From Dirofilaria immitis (lineage: Eukaryota > Nematoda > Chromadorea > Rhabditida > Onchocercidae): a stretch of DNA of 64,000 nucleotides. Position 1 is the stretch's first letter. Every line of letters begins with the position of its first letter. The DNA lies in assembly GCA_024305405.1 (NCBI GenBank), contig JAKNDB010000007.1:186001-250000 (forward strand), written 5' to 3'. Shown here one piece after another: positions 1 to 32,232 of the stretch. The notes under the pieces were generated by a model that made no database searches, was not told where the DNA came from, and saw only the letters and a list, made by a program, of their open reading frames with translations. Position numbers and translations under genes: made by a program.

Positions 1-186
1 TTTAAATTGGAAAAATGATGGTATCGATAAAAACTATCTTATGCAATTTCACAATTAGGAAATAATATAAGTTAAAAATAGTCGAATATATTAAACTCAG
101 TATGTAATTAAAAGGCCGAAAAAGAAGATTAAGCAGTAAAGCCTTATTTTGTTTGAACAAAAGATAATTTATTGAAGAAAAAGTAC

Positions 187-20441
<20,255 letters not shown>

Positions 20442-20444
20442 TAG

Positions 20445-20498
20445 CTATCCGTTCATTGTTTCCTTTAATAAGGTATCATCGTTGTTCAACATTTTCAT
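20445..20498 (-). promoter_or_regulatory. Upstream ORF in abl-1 5' leader
   Basis: A 17-codon ORF (Met-Lys-Met ... Met-Asn-Gly-stop) starts at 20498. It is in the same frame as abl-1 and ends in TAG one codon before the abl-1 ATG. A second in-frame ATG is at 20492. If transcripts begin at the acceptor at 20529, every abl-1 mRNA with this leader must either leak past these ATGs or reinitiate after the stop. Whether it is translated is unknown. Confidence 0.55.
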
Positions 20499-20524
20499 AT
20501 CTGTTGTTGTTGATGATATTCTTA

Positions 20525-20540
20525 AAACACTGAAAATATG
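20525..20540 (-). promoter_or_regulatory. Splice or trans-splice acceptor upstream of abl-1 ATG
   Basis: On the minus strand the sequence reads CATATTTTCAG followed by TGTTTTAAG, a near-perfect nematode TTTTCAG acceptor about 88 bases before the start codon, with exon sequence from 20529. It could receive the spliced leader or be the 3' splice site of an unseen upstream 5' UTR exon. Sequence alone cannot separate these. Confidence 0.55.
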
Positions 20541-20940
20541 GCATTGTTATTTGTTGAGGAAAATTCTTTGCATATTTGTCGCAGTGAGAAAATATAACTT
20601 ACATATGCAAATAAGGCATTCTTATTGGTTGAGGAAAATTCTTTGAGAAAATACAACTTATGTATGCAAATAAGGTATTCTTATTGGTTGAGGAAAATTT
20701 TTGAGAAAATACAACTTATATATGCAAATAAGGCATTCTTATTAGTTGAAAAAATTCTTTAAATTATCCTCATCAATGAGCAAATATAATTTATATATGC
20801 AAATAAGATATTCTTATTAGTTTAGGAAAATTCTTTAAATATTTCTCATCAACGAGAAAATATAATTTATATATGCAAATAAGGCATTCTTATTAATTTT
20901 GGAAAATTCTTTAAATATCTCTCTTATCAACGAGAAAGTT
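20533..20940. repeat. About 60-75 base tandem array with octamer motifs, upstream of abl-1
   Basis: Six diverged copies of a unit containing ATGCAAATAAGGCATTCTTA and GAGGAAAATTCTTT begin at the abl-1 5' leader and extend away from the gene. Five copies hold an exact ATGCAAAT octamer (20605-20612, 20664-20671, 20722-20729, 20797-20804, 20873-20880). The array ends in simple AT sequence near 20940. Confidence 0.75.
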
Positions 20941-21012
20941 TAGAAATTTATGTAACGATAAGAGATATCTAAACAAGAAAAGCTATAAGATAAATAATAG
21001 TAATAATAATAA

Positions 21013-21076
<64 letters not shown>

Positions 21077-21689
21077 TTAAGCTAATATTAATATAAATAT
21101 ATTTGCATAAAATTATAAATAATATCGATTTAATAAAATAAAAATTCTTATTACATACATAAATTCATTGATGATATTAGTGAAAGTGAAAAAAAAAGTG
21201 AGAAGAAAATATGACAAAATGTATGATAAGAAAGAGTGATAAATTATTCAAGCAAAATAATATTGATATTATTAAATGTTGCTTACAATATATGATAGAT
21301 ATAGTATGTGATGATAAAAATGATAATGAAATTTCTGATTTATCATTATTAAAAATGAAGAAATGAAATGGCATTATCAAAATATAGCAAGATTCAATTT
21401 TAATTAACAAAATTTTAGCCAAATAATGATAGCAGAGTGAAATGAAATGGACAATTTTTGATTGCAATATTTTCAAAACTATTTTCTTTCGTTGCTTATT
21501 TAATATTTAATTAAAAAGATTCGCTAAATTAATTTAGTTTTTTTTTTAAAAAGCCCAGTAAAAAAAAAACCCATGCAACTCCTTGGCCTATTCCATTATC
21601 AATAATAAAATCTCACAGAAATTCCATTATCCAATAATAAATAAGCCTTAATAGAAATCTTATGATCATTCTATCTCATTGCTGTATAT

Positions 21690-22115
21690 TTTGACTGTAT
21701 GTATCATCAAAACTATTTGGCTGTATGTATCATCAAAAACTTTTTGACTTGGAATATATCGGAATGAGAAAGTATTTCTACCATCCGATTCTGCAACATC
21801 GATCGATTTTGTATCCAATGTAATATATAGTATTATCAAAAATTATTTAACCGTAAGTATCATCAGAACTATTCGACTGTGAGTATCATTAAAACTCTTT
21901 GACTCGTGCTTAGAATATATCGGAATGAGAAAGTATCACTACCATTTCGATTCTGAATAAATCTAGATAGCAACATCGATCGATTTTGTATGCAACGTAA
22001 TATACAGTATGATCAAAAATGATTTGACCGTATCATCAAAACTTGTTAATTGTATACATCATCAACAAAATTATTTGACTGTAAGTATCATCAAAATTAT
22101 TTGATTATAAGTATC
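21690..22115. repeat. Dispersed short tandem repeat (GTATCATCAAAACTATTTGAC)
   Basis: A short motif, GTATCATCAAAACT followed by ATTTGACTG, recurs about nine times at irregular spacing. It is mixed with two copies of a longer block containing GGAATATATCGGAATGAGAAAGT and CGATCGATTTTGTAT, at about 21745 and 21908. The nested structure suggests array duplication followed by decay. Confidence 0.6.
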
Positions 22116-22513
22116 ATTAAAACTTTTTTTTTTTGCAAAAACTATTTAAAATGGCAAAAAGAAAAAAAACGGTACTTTTAAAATTGGTAATTTTTAGATT
22201 TTTCAATTAAACAATTTTTTTTCTTTTCCACATACCATTAAACATATATTTGTAAATGTTCAAATTAAATAAAATCGAAAAAATAAATAAAAATACCATC
22301 CATTTCAAAATTTACAAATATATACAACAATTAATGTTATTAGCAAATAAGAAAAAATATTATCACATATCGTTGGATTTTTCGAGAATTGAAATTTGAA
22401 AAAAAGAGGAAAATTGATATTTTTGTTAAATATTTTCTAACATATATGTAAATAATATGTCATATTATGCAATATGAAAGAAATATTTATATATCATTCT
22501 AAACATCATATTC

Positions 22514-22590
22514 GTAACCTATATTTATATATAATATATATATAGGTTACAAAATATGTCAAGAAATTAATATTCGTATTAATTTCTTGA
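22514..22590. repeat. Two adjacent hairpin-forming inverted repeats
   Basis: The first is a palindrome, GTAACCTATAT ... ATATAGGTTAC, at 22514-22550. The second, immediately after, has perfect 14-base arms (TCAAGAAATTAATA, 22559-22572, and its complement, 22577-22590) around a TTCG loop. No gene is nearby. Confidence 0.75.
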
Positions 22591-23764
22591 AAATTAAAAT
22601 CTTGATAAAACTTTATTCTAACCTATTCTTTTGATAAATAGAAATCGATATATTATCAGTATTATAGCTTGCTTTAAATTATAAATTATCACAAAATAAT
22701 ATCAAATATATTTCTAAAAATATAAACATTAATAAATCATTTGAACGATGACTAAATAAATCATAGAGAAATTAATATAAAATTGTATTCAAATACTGAA
22801 ATAATGCTGAATTATAATTTCCGATTATCTCGACAATACTTCGTACATGTCATCGAGATTAGAGCGATAAAAAAAAAAGGAAAAAAGATATAATAGAAGG
22901 AAAAAGGAAAAAGATATAAAATTTAGATACTTTCATCTATTCTTTACCTGTTCAATTCTATTTGTTTTATTGATGAATGTACTTACAAGGGCAATTATTA
23001 ATTATTATTGAATAGTAAGAAAATGAAAGATAAGTAGAGAGAAAAGAAAAGAATAAATGAATAGAAAAGGAAATGAATGACTTAATAACATAAAATATAA
23101 TAAGTAATAAATAATAAATATCTCGAGAATGTTATGTTAATAATTGCAATAATATTGTATGAATAATTGATAAGAGTAAAATGATAATGCAAATGCTTAC
23201 GAGAATAGGAATAGATTTAGTGAAACGATTTATTCATCGATTATGCAAACTTAGTTAATTTGCATATTCTAAATAGGCAATAGGAAAATATGAATTTATT
23301 ATATTTCAAATGATTCAAATGACTTTGACTATTCCTAAAATGATGAATGCCTTTGCCTATTTTATTTCTATTGTGAGATTATCAAGGATTTAAAAATGAT
23401 CCTAACGAGGTCATTTAACGGACAAATGAACATGGGTATTATCATCATCATCATACTTTCGCTCTCTCTTTCTCGACAAATTTTCATCATTTAGCATATG
23501 CCTATCATTATCAATTGTTTCTATTTACCATACATATTATATTACATGTTAAACATCTGATCGATTTATTTATCATTTCAAAAATTTTAACATGATTTTA
23601 AAATATGATAAGTAATCGTAATATGATAATATTATCATAGCATGATTATAATTATGCAATTAATCTATTGCTAATAAAATAGGAATATATATATTTTTTC
23701 TCCACAAATAACTAGTCTAAATAAATGAGTAGAAGAAATGAATAAAGAGGCAAATATTGGATAA

Positions 23765-23890
23765 TGCATGCCTGAAATTTAGGCTAAACAAATTAGAATT
23801 GCAGCCATGTTTCAGGATCGATTCTGGACATTAGTCCTTGTTTGCCTAAAATCTAGGCTAAATAAATTAGGCCATATTTTAAGATTGATT
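23765..23890. repeat. Diverged tandem duplication of about 85 bases
   Basis: Two blocks each contain TTAGGCTAAA or CTAGGCTAAA, then AAATTAG, GCCAT, a degenerate TTTCAGGATCGATT/TTTAAGATTGATT stretch and a GGAC/GAAC end. Divergence is moderate, so the duplication is older than the 34 kb array. The TAGGC bits resemble the nematode telomere repeat TTAGGC only by chance density. Confidence 0.5.
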
Positions 23891-24408
23891 TTGAACCACT
23901 TTTAGATATATATTTATAAGAATTTAAACGAGAAAAAAAAATATGATAAAAAATAGGATGAGAATTTAGAATGAAATATTTATGCATATAATTATGAATA
24001 TGAAGTTTTTTTGAATGAGAAATGAAAAGAAGCAAAACTTTTCCTTTTCTACTCATCCTCTTCTTCCTCTCTCCTTCTTTCTCTTTCTCTCTCTCCCTTT
24101 CTTTCTCTCTCTCTCTTTCTTAATTGTTAAAATTAGTAAATTTCCGCTTTTTTTTTTTTTGCATAACCGATAATTTTATCAAAATATACGTCGGAAATCG
24201 TTAAGATGACAAAATTTCAACAAACGATACGATCAACAATTAAAGGAAGAAAATAAATTGTATGATCTAAAATCAGTGCTATATTCTTGACATTTTAAAT
24301 GAATTTAAAAATAAACAAACAAACAAAAAAAAAAATTGAAATGATGGAAATTTGAAGAAATGAAAATATCACATTTGCAAAAAATTTCTACAAAATTACT
24401 ATTGATAA

Positions 24409-24427
24409 TTGATAATATACTGATAAA

Positions 24428-24468
<41 letters not shown>

Positions 24469-24530
24469 AATTTACTGTGATAATTAATAATATACTGATA
24501 AAATACATATATATACATATGATAATTTAA
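24409..24530. repeat. Duplicated block around (TA)n
   Basis: The sequence AATATACTGATAAAATACAT followed by a TA run and ATATGATAATTTA occurs twice, the first with a long TA run (about 24430-24465) and the second with a short one. It looks like a local duplication with later expansion of one TA tract. Confidence 0.6.
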
Positions 24531-25475
24531 AAAATAGCATATTATCTAATATAATCTATTTCCTTTTGAAGATCGATTTCTAGTAAATGATCAAATCTAA
24601 TAAATAGAGAGCTAAAGTGCTTAATTCTATTAATACAGTTAAATATTTCGTTCGTTCGAATTGTTAAGTAAATAAAAGAATTTTTAAGCAAATAATAAAA
24701 GGAAGAGAAGTCGAGAATGATTATTAGTTGCGAATTCGCTTATCTTCTAAGAATTTACTAAAATATTTTTAAGATCGTTTAGCTATCTAGCAATTAATGA
24801 AGCAATGAAATTGTAGAATTTAGCAATTATATAGGCAATAATATCTCTTTAACTATCATCCAAAAATTTATTTACTGATGCTATCAACAAATTTTATTTG
24901 CTTAAATGAATTATCTGTTAGATTCAACGATCGTTTGATGGATGAAGAAGAATATTGTTAATTTTGACCTATCAATGTTCATCATATTCATATTACAATA
25001 TATTAAGTAGAGTTAAGATTAATTAAGAAATCTATCGAATAATTTCATTACAAAAACAAAAAATTTTGAACTTTGATCTGTTCAATAAGAGGTCAATATG
25101 AAAAACAGCTAATACTATATTGGCTAAGACTTATATTTATTATTCGTAATAGCTTATTGGCCAAGATTTATTTATTATTCATACTCCTTTTCAGTAAACA
25201 TTAACAACAACAACAGTCATCCTGATCAAAATCATTTATTAAAATTTAAAAATACCGCAAAATTAATTCATCGAATCAAAAATGAACTTTAACCTTCTTA
25301 AATGATATTATAATTAAATTGACGTAAATTCTGAAAAAGAAAAAACAAAAAAATTTTTAGAAAAAATAGAAAAATATCTAAAAATAAAAAATAAAAAAGA
25401 AAATAATATAAAAATAAAAAATGAATGAAAATATTCCACAAATATTAATTTTCTATAAAATAGGAAATAAAATAA

Positions 25476-25560
25476 TGGCCAGAGATATATAATATTATGG
25501 CCAGAGATATATAATATTATGGCCAGAGATGTATAATATTATTACAGCCAAAGATATAAA
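25476..25560. repeat. 22-base tandem repeat (GGCCAGAGATATATAATATTAT)
   Basis: Three near-identical copies of a 22-base unit beginning GGCCAGAGATATATAATA are followed by a decayed fourth (AGCCAAAGATATAAAA). Related single copies (GCCAAGATA) recur at about 25640-25690. Confidence 0.7.
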
Positions 25561-26716
25561 AATTATTCTTTAATTTCAAATATCAACAAAACTATATTTT
25601 TATTGATTTTGAAATTAAAAGTTTGAATTTAAAATAGCCAAGATAACAGAATTTTAAAAAAAAAGTCCTAGCCAAGATATCAAAATTCTAAAAAGAAAGC
25701 TCAAAATTCTAATTCGAACTTTTTATTTCATTGTTAAAGAGATAAATATAAAAAACAATCTACTTATTATCGCTTTTATTCTTATCATAAGTTTACTGCT
25801 TAGTTTAATGATAATAATAACAACAACAACAATAATATCAATAATTATAGTAATTCAAAATTAACAAAGAATATTTCGAGAAATTTCAGAGAAATGAGAA
25901 CTAAAAATTTGCATATATTGGTAAATAAGAAATGTTAAAGAAAAAAAATATGATAACCGATTGATAATACATTGGATTGATAATCAATTGATAATACATT
26001 GGATTGAAATTTCAAAAGAAATGATAGATGAGAAATAATTATATTATTTCGTAATTTTAGAATATTTCAGAGATCTAATTTTAGGATATAATCTTTGGTC
26101 TAAAAATATTGATATAAATGAGGCAAAATGTGATATAACATTTATTTAACAAAAATAATCCCATCATATTTATAATCTTGCCAATTCATCTTCTCTCTTC
26201 CGCTTCTTATTCGAATATTCAAAAATATCTCCTACTCCGATCTCCTCCTATGATATATGCTAATTCTCATTCTCAAGTTTTTCTAAAGATCACAAAGTTT
26301 TGATAATAGATATATCAAGTTTGATAATTTCACTATCAATTTCATTCCGAAATGTGTTAGTTTATAATTTTTATTCCCATACAAGATGATAACCTTTTAT
26401 CTAACAATTAATTATCATGAATTGAATAGAGTGATTAAATAAGTTAGTTTATAATAATTCTACAAATACGCTTTAATGATTGAAATATCGATCATATCGA
26501 TCCGACACATTCCTATGTTTATTTCGTTTTGTAAACAAGGAATTTACTAAATTTAATTGATTTGATGACTTTGTTTTCTCGTTTTTTTTTTTAAATTTAT
26601 CTCATAAAAATTAATTGAAAATTTTGGAAATAAATTCTTTGATTTGTTTTTTATTTCAGATAATATTGCAATATTTTAAATTATATTTTACAATAATTTT
26701 TTACTATCAATTCCTC

Positions 26717-27100
26717 ATGATATGAGAAAAATATTTGAAAAATTTTTAGAAAAGAAAAGATTGATTCTAAAAGTTTATCGAAATTCCCTCAGATTCTACA
26801 ATATATTTATGAGAAAAATATTGGAAAGTTCGTCGAAATTCCCTCAGATTCTACAATATATTTATGAGAAAAATATTGGAAATTTCGTCGAAATTCCTTC
26901 AAATTCTACAACATATTTTTAAGAAAAATATCTGAAAAATTTTTAGAAAAGAAATGATTGATTCTAAAAGTTCATCGAAATTCCCTCAGATTCTACGATA
27001 TATTTATGAGAAAAATATTGGAAAGTTCGTCGAAATTCCTCAGATTCTACAATATATTTTTAAGAAAAATATTTGAAAAATTTTTAGAAAAGAAATGATT
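26717..27100. repeat. About 55-60 base tandem array
   Basis: About six or seven copies of a unit contain GAGAAAAATATTGGAAA, TTCGTCGAAATTCC and CAGATTCTACAATATATTT. One or two carry an extra AAATTTTTAGAAAAGAAA block, so two unit lengths alternate. A plus-strand open frame of 66 codons crosses the array and is periodic, so it is not annotated as a gene. Confidence 0.7.
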
Positions 27101-27774
27101 GATTTGTCAGTTAATTAACAATTTTATGTAAACATATTGAAATTATTTTTAAATCCTTCATTATTTAAATAATTGATAAAATTGTATGAAATTGAATTAT
27201 AGCAAAATTTAAAATTTGAATAAATATTTGATCGAAAAAAAGAAAAAAGTTTTTTTAAATGAAAGTTTTAAAGTTTTAAAATTTAAAAATGAAACATTTA
27301 AAAAGTTTTAAATGAAACATTTAAAAAAATTTCGAATGATAAGTTCACATGCCTTTCTTTTTTCAAAATTTTAAAAGTTTAAATTAAAAATTTCCCTAAC
27401 ATATACATACATATATATTCTTTGATAGTTTTATTTTTCTCAAATTACTTTTATATATTTAGTAAAGAAATTTAAAAATAAAAAGAAAAGTTATTAATTA
27501 ATTAAACGAATTCTAAATTTCATTTTATGTGATTATTTCAACAACAAAAAAAAAGTTGGAATCAAACAATTTCGATGATCCATCATTGTTTTAATGAAAT
27601 TAGAAAAATGCATTAAATATAATTGTCAACTCCGACATGTTATCATTTTATCAAAAACTTTGCTGATCGTTATATATTTTGGAATGATTATGAAAAATTT
27701 TTCTAGATATCAATTGACGCATTTTTTTACGGCATATTTGTGACGCACACGTGGTATATGATATAAGAAGAACG

Positions 27775-28135
27775 TAATTTAGGAATAAATTTTATTCTAA
27801 GAATATTTAGAAAAAGATTCAGAATCGTTTTATTCAAAAAAAAAAAAATTAATGATGAAGTAAATTTAGGAATAATTTAAAAAAAAGATTCAGAATCGTA
27901 AAGTAAATCTAGGAATAATTGGAAAAAAGATTCAGAATCGTTTTATTCAAAAAAATTAATAATGAAGTAAATCTAGGAATAATCAGAAAAAAAGATTCAG
28001 AATCGTAAAGTAAATCTAGGAATAAATAGAAAAAAAGATTCAGAATCGTTTTATTTAAAAAAAAATTAATAATGAAGTAAATTTAGGAATGATTAGCAAA
28101 AAAAAGAATCAGAATTTGTTTTATTCAAAGAAAAT
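27775..28135. repeat. About 40-60 base tandem array (GATTCAGAATCG)
   Basis: Seven or eight imperfect copies of AAAGATTCAGAATCG are joined to AAGTAAATCTAGGAATAA, with or without TTTTATTCAAAAAAATTAAT between them. The core GATTCAGAATC is itself palindromic. Copies differ in A-run length. Confidence 0.65.
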
Positions 28136-29411
28136 TAACAAATTGTTATCATCATTTGTTATCTGATATCTGTTGTAATGATCGGATAGTAATTTCTTTT
28201 TTATAAAATAATTATAATTTAGACATTAACAGTTTTATTAAATTTATAGCAAAAATTTAAAAATAGATGATTAACATTGAGAATAAATTTATGCAAATTT
28301 TAGCAAAAGCATTTATTTCTATTTTGCAATGATAATTTTTTGATATCGAAAAGAAAGAAACAAAAAAATGTCAAAATGATTGATAATTTTGAAGGAAAAA
28401 GAATTTAAAAATTATATATAATAAATAGATATAGATAGTACAATAAGATAAAAAGTAAAGAAAAAAAAACAAAAATGATTGATTGAAATTTTTATCAAAC
28501 TTATAATTAATTCTCAAAAAAAAAAAAACTTGTTCCCAACTTTTTTGATTGGTTTTTTTCGTTTTTAATTTTTATTTTAATTCATTTTTGGCTATATTTT
28601 AAATATGCTAATAACTTCTGCTCATATTATTATTGAAGTAAAAAAAAAGAAAAAGAAAGAAATCAATAAATTTTTCTTCGCTAAATAACCTTCCTTAATA
28701 TTAACATATATATACATAAATGATATATTTCTCAATGATTATTTCCCATTTTTTATCAATAATTTCGAAGAGAAAAGAGAGAGAGAGGAGAGGGAGAGAG
28801 AAAGAGAGAGAGGAATTTTAATATTTTTTTCATTTCAATCATCTATTTCATTTACTAGAGAATTAATGCATTTGCTTGATATCTTTTTGATGCAAAGTTT
28901 AATTAAACAATGCTAAAATAAAATCTTGCTAAAGTTGATTAAAGAAATAAAGTTTTCTAATTGTTTCGAAAATTCATATAAAGATTATATCTATACGATA
29001 ATGATAAGCTGATAACATCATTTATAGCTTATCTGAAAAAAGCTTGACAAATATAGTTAATTTTCATCATTCAACAATCTATTGTAGCATAGTAAAGTAA
29101 AAGAGAATGCTGGAGGAATTTTTCCATAAATATTAGATAAACAAGAATCACATTGTTTGATCTTTAATTCATAATTAATATGAATAATTTTTAAGCATTT
29201 AACATTTCAATTAGATGATGATTGAATGATTATTTATATGAAAATTTTAAATCGATTTAAATGATTGGGAAAATGATTGATTGATCGGAAAAAAAAGAAT
29301 GACAAGTATCATTTTTGATCTATCATAGATCATTTAATCTTTAAAAAATCAAAAATACAAATTAACCAAGTACAATGCATAAATTATCTAAATGAACTTT
29401 AAAATTAATAA

Positions 29412-29690
29412 ATAAAATTAAAATATCTCTAATAATAACATGAGCATATTATCATAGTTGCAGAAAGAATTATCATTAAATATCTTTAACAATATTATGA
29501 ATATATTATCATAGTTGTAGAAAGAATTATTATTAAATATCTTTAACAATATTATGAATATATTATCATAGTTGTAGGAAGAATTATCATTAAATATCTT
29601 TAACAATATTATGAATATATTATCATAGTTGTAAAAAGAATTATTATTAAATATCTCTCTCTAACAATGACATAAACATATAAAATAGTT
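29412..29690. repeat. 57-base tandem array, about five copies
   Basis: Copies of a 57-base unit run without gaps. The unit contains AAATATCTTTAACAATATTA, TGAATATATTATCATAGTTG and GAAAGAATTATCATT. Since 57 is divisible by three, a minus-strand open frame of 62 codons persists through the array; its product is a simple repeat and is not supported as a protein. Confidence 0.75.
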
Positions 29691-29756
29691 ATAAAAAATT
29701 ACAATCGACAAAATATGCGATATTTAATATCATATATAAAAAAGGAAAAAAAAACG

Positions 29757-30057
29757 ATATAATTGAAATATGAATAAATAAATATTTGATTATAAGCAAA
29801 AAGATTAAGCATTGTTTATATACTAAATAATTGGAAATTTTTAAATCAAATAACTAAATATAGAAATAATTAAATATACAATTAATTAATTAATTAATTA
29901 ATTAATTTTTTCAAAATTATCTATTATTAATTATTTGTATGCTAAATATTTCATAATTATTTCATTAATAATAAATATATATATATATATCATATAAACA
30001 ATGCTTAATCTTTTTGCTTATAATCAAATATTTATTTATTCTTTCATATTTCAATTA
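29757..30057. repeat. Fold-back element with about 57-base inverted arms
   Basis: The left arm (about 29762-29820) reads AATTGAAATATGAATAAATA ... AAAAGATTAAGCATTGTT. The right arm (about 29997-30056) is its reverse complement with a small indel (AACAATGCTTAATCTTTTTG ... CATATTTCAATT). The 180-base interior is AT-rich with an ATTA run. The structure is like a non-autonomous fold-back/MITE or a recent inverted duplication. No clear target-site duplication was found. Confidence 0.6.
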
Positions 30058-30063
30058 CACATA

Positions 30064-30119
30064 CATATATATATATGTGTGTGTGTGTATATGTGTGTGT
30101 GTCTGTGTGTGTGTGTATA

Positions 30120-30158
<39 letters not shown>

Positions 30159-30192
30159 ATATTTGTGTGTGTGTGTGTGTGTGTATATATGC
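30064..30192. repeat. (GT)n microsatellite
   Basis: A GT-dominated tract of about 130 bases is interrupted by TATATG. It yields overlapping Cys/Val open frames in several phases that should be ignored. Confidence 0.9.
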
Positions 30193-30214
30193 TATATGCA
30201 ACAAATAAAGTAAA

Positions 30215-30254
30215 TTATTTCAATAAATTATTTTCGAATAATTTATTGAAATAA
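30215..30254. repeat. Perfect 18-base inverted repeat with TTCG loop
   Basis: Arms TTATTTCAATAAATTATT (30215-30232) and the exact complement (30237-30254) flank TTCG. The complement on the other strand would have a CGAA loop. It lies directly after the GT microsatellite and before an A-rich run. Confidence 0.75.
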
Positions 30255-30479
30255 AAAAAAAAAGAAAAAGAAATTGAATGAAAATTAATTTTAAAGAAAA
30301 GAAAAAAAAAGAATTCTTTTTTTTTTTGAAAAGTTTTAATGAATTGCGCGTTAATCGCTTCATTTTACCATTCTTTTCTTACATGTCTGAAAAGGCATTT
30401 TAACTAAAAATTTAAACTAATTAATCAAAAATAGAATTTTAAACAAATGAACAAAAGGGAAAAAAAAATTTCATCAACC

Positions 30480-30870
30480 ACATACACACACACACACACC
30501 ATACTTATACATTTCATTCTTTTTTCCACATACACACACACACACATACACACATACACATACAAAACAAATACATACATCATAAATATATACATTTATA
30601 TATAATATATATTTACATACATAATGTACCCACATATACATACATATACATATACAGACATACACATATATACACATACACATACATACGTATATAAATA
30701 TATACATTTATGTATAATATATATTTACATATATAATGTACACACACATATACATATATATATATACATATACAGACATACACATATATACACATACAAC
30801 ATACACATACATACATATATAAATATATACATTTATATATAAAATATATTTATATATATAATGACAGCTT
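30480..30870. repeat. (CA)n / (CATA)n microsatellite cluster
   Basis: About 390 bases of CA, CATA and TATA units include a partial duplication, TATACATTTATATATAATAT, seen three times (about 30588, 30699, 30826). Tyr/Val/Cys and His/Thr open frames on both strands come from this composition and are not genes. Confidence 0.85.
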
Positions 30871-31149
30871 GATAGTAACACACATCAAACAGCTGTTTGT
30901 CTGAATGTTAACATATATATGAATATGTGTGCATATATATATGCACATATATATGTGTGTGTATATGTCTGTACATATTACAGTCTTCGATTATATTTTA
31001 AAAAAAAATTAATTTCTTGGATTATTACCAAAAAAAAAAAGAAAATTCTCGTTGTTAGTTTTGCGGGTAAAAGATTAGAAAATAAACAAATACAGAAAGA
31101 AAGGTATATAAAATAAGCGAAACGTAAACAAATCACTTGAGCATGAATC

Positions 31150-31665
31150 ATTTGATTACCTTTTTATCACAGGTAATATAATTTTACCATCACAGGTAAT
31201 ATAATTTCAACAAGGTATTGAATATTACCTGCTCATCGTCGATAATATAATTTTACCAAGATGTTTGATTGAATATTATCTATTCATCACAGGTAATATA
31301 ATTTCAACAAGATGTTGAATATTACCTGCTCATCGTAGATAATATGATTTTACCAAAATGTTTGATAGAATATCAATTCGTCACAGGTGGTATGATTTCA
31401 ACAAAGTGTTGAGCATTACCTGCTCATCGTAGATAATATGATTTTACCAAGATGTTTGATTGAATATTATCGATTCATCACAGGTAATATAATTTTACCA
31501 AGAATTCTAGTTGAATATTATCTATTCATCACAGGTGATATGATTTCAGCAAAGTATTTTGATTGAATATTACCTGTTCACCTTAGATAATATGATTTTA
31601 CCAAGATGTTTTAATTGAATATTACCTGTTGATCGTGAATAATATAATTTTACTAAGATATATGA
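31150..31665. repeat. Tandem array of CACAGGTAATATAATTT units
   Basis: About ten half-units alternate. One type has CAGGTAATATAATTTCAACA and AAGATGTTGAATATTACC. The other has TAGATAATATGATTTTACCA and AAGATGTTTGATTGAATATT. A dimer of about 85-95 bases is therefore the repeating unit. Each half has a short inverted match (GGTAATAT / ATATTACC), so single-stranded forms could fold. Confidence 0.7.
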
Positions 31666-32186
31666 TGAAAATTAATTAGACGAATAATTAGTAAATGCAA
31701 AAGATAAAAAATACAAATAAAAAAATAATACATTTCATTTTATGAAATAAAATGAAATGAGAAAAAGAAAGAAAAAATGAAGCAAAAATAAGGAAATAAA
31801 GGAATGGAAAAGATAACAAAAAGAGAAGAAATATTATTTCAATAATTTATTCCCATAAATAATTACTCTCATTGAGATGAAATATAAATTTATGGCACAT
31901 ATTTGAGATATTTATCTTGAATAAAATCCATTTACAATCATTATTATGATCATTATTTTGAATAATTATTTTACTAACCTATCCCAATATTAGGAATGGA
32001 ATGAGGAAAGGAATTTCGAATCAAACGATTTTCAATCATTACTATGATTATTATTTATCATGAGATTTTTGAATAATTATCATATTAATTCCATCCAATG
32101 AAGAGAAAAAAGCTAAATTATGGTTAATGTATTTTAACCTAAATTTACTTCACTATTTAAAAAATTCGTTATCGATCACGATTACG

Positions 32187-32232
<46 letters not shown>

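Noticed and set aside
23765..23890. Internal telomeric repeat (TTAGGC-like pieces)
   Set aside because: Only isolated TAGGC words occur within a diverged duplication; there is no run of consecutive TTAGGC units.
30001..30842. Several Cys/Val, Tyr/Ile and His/Thr open frames on both strands
   Set aside because: They are direct translations of GT, CA and TATA microsatellites.
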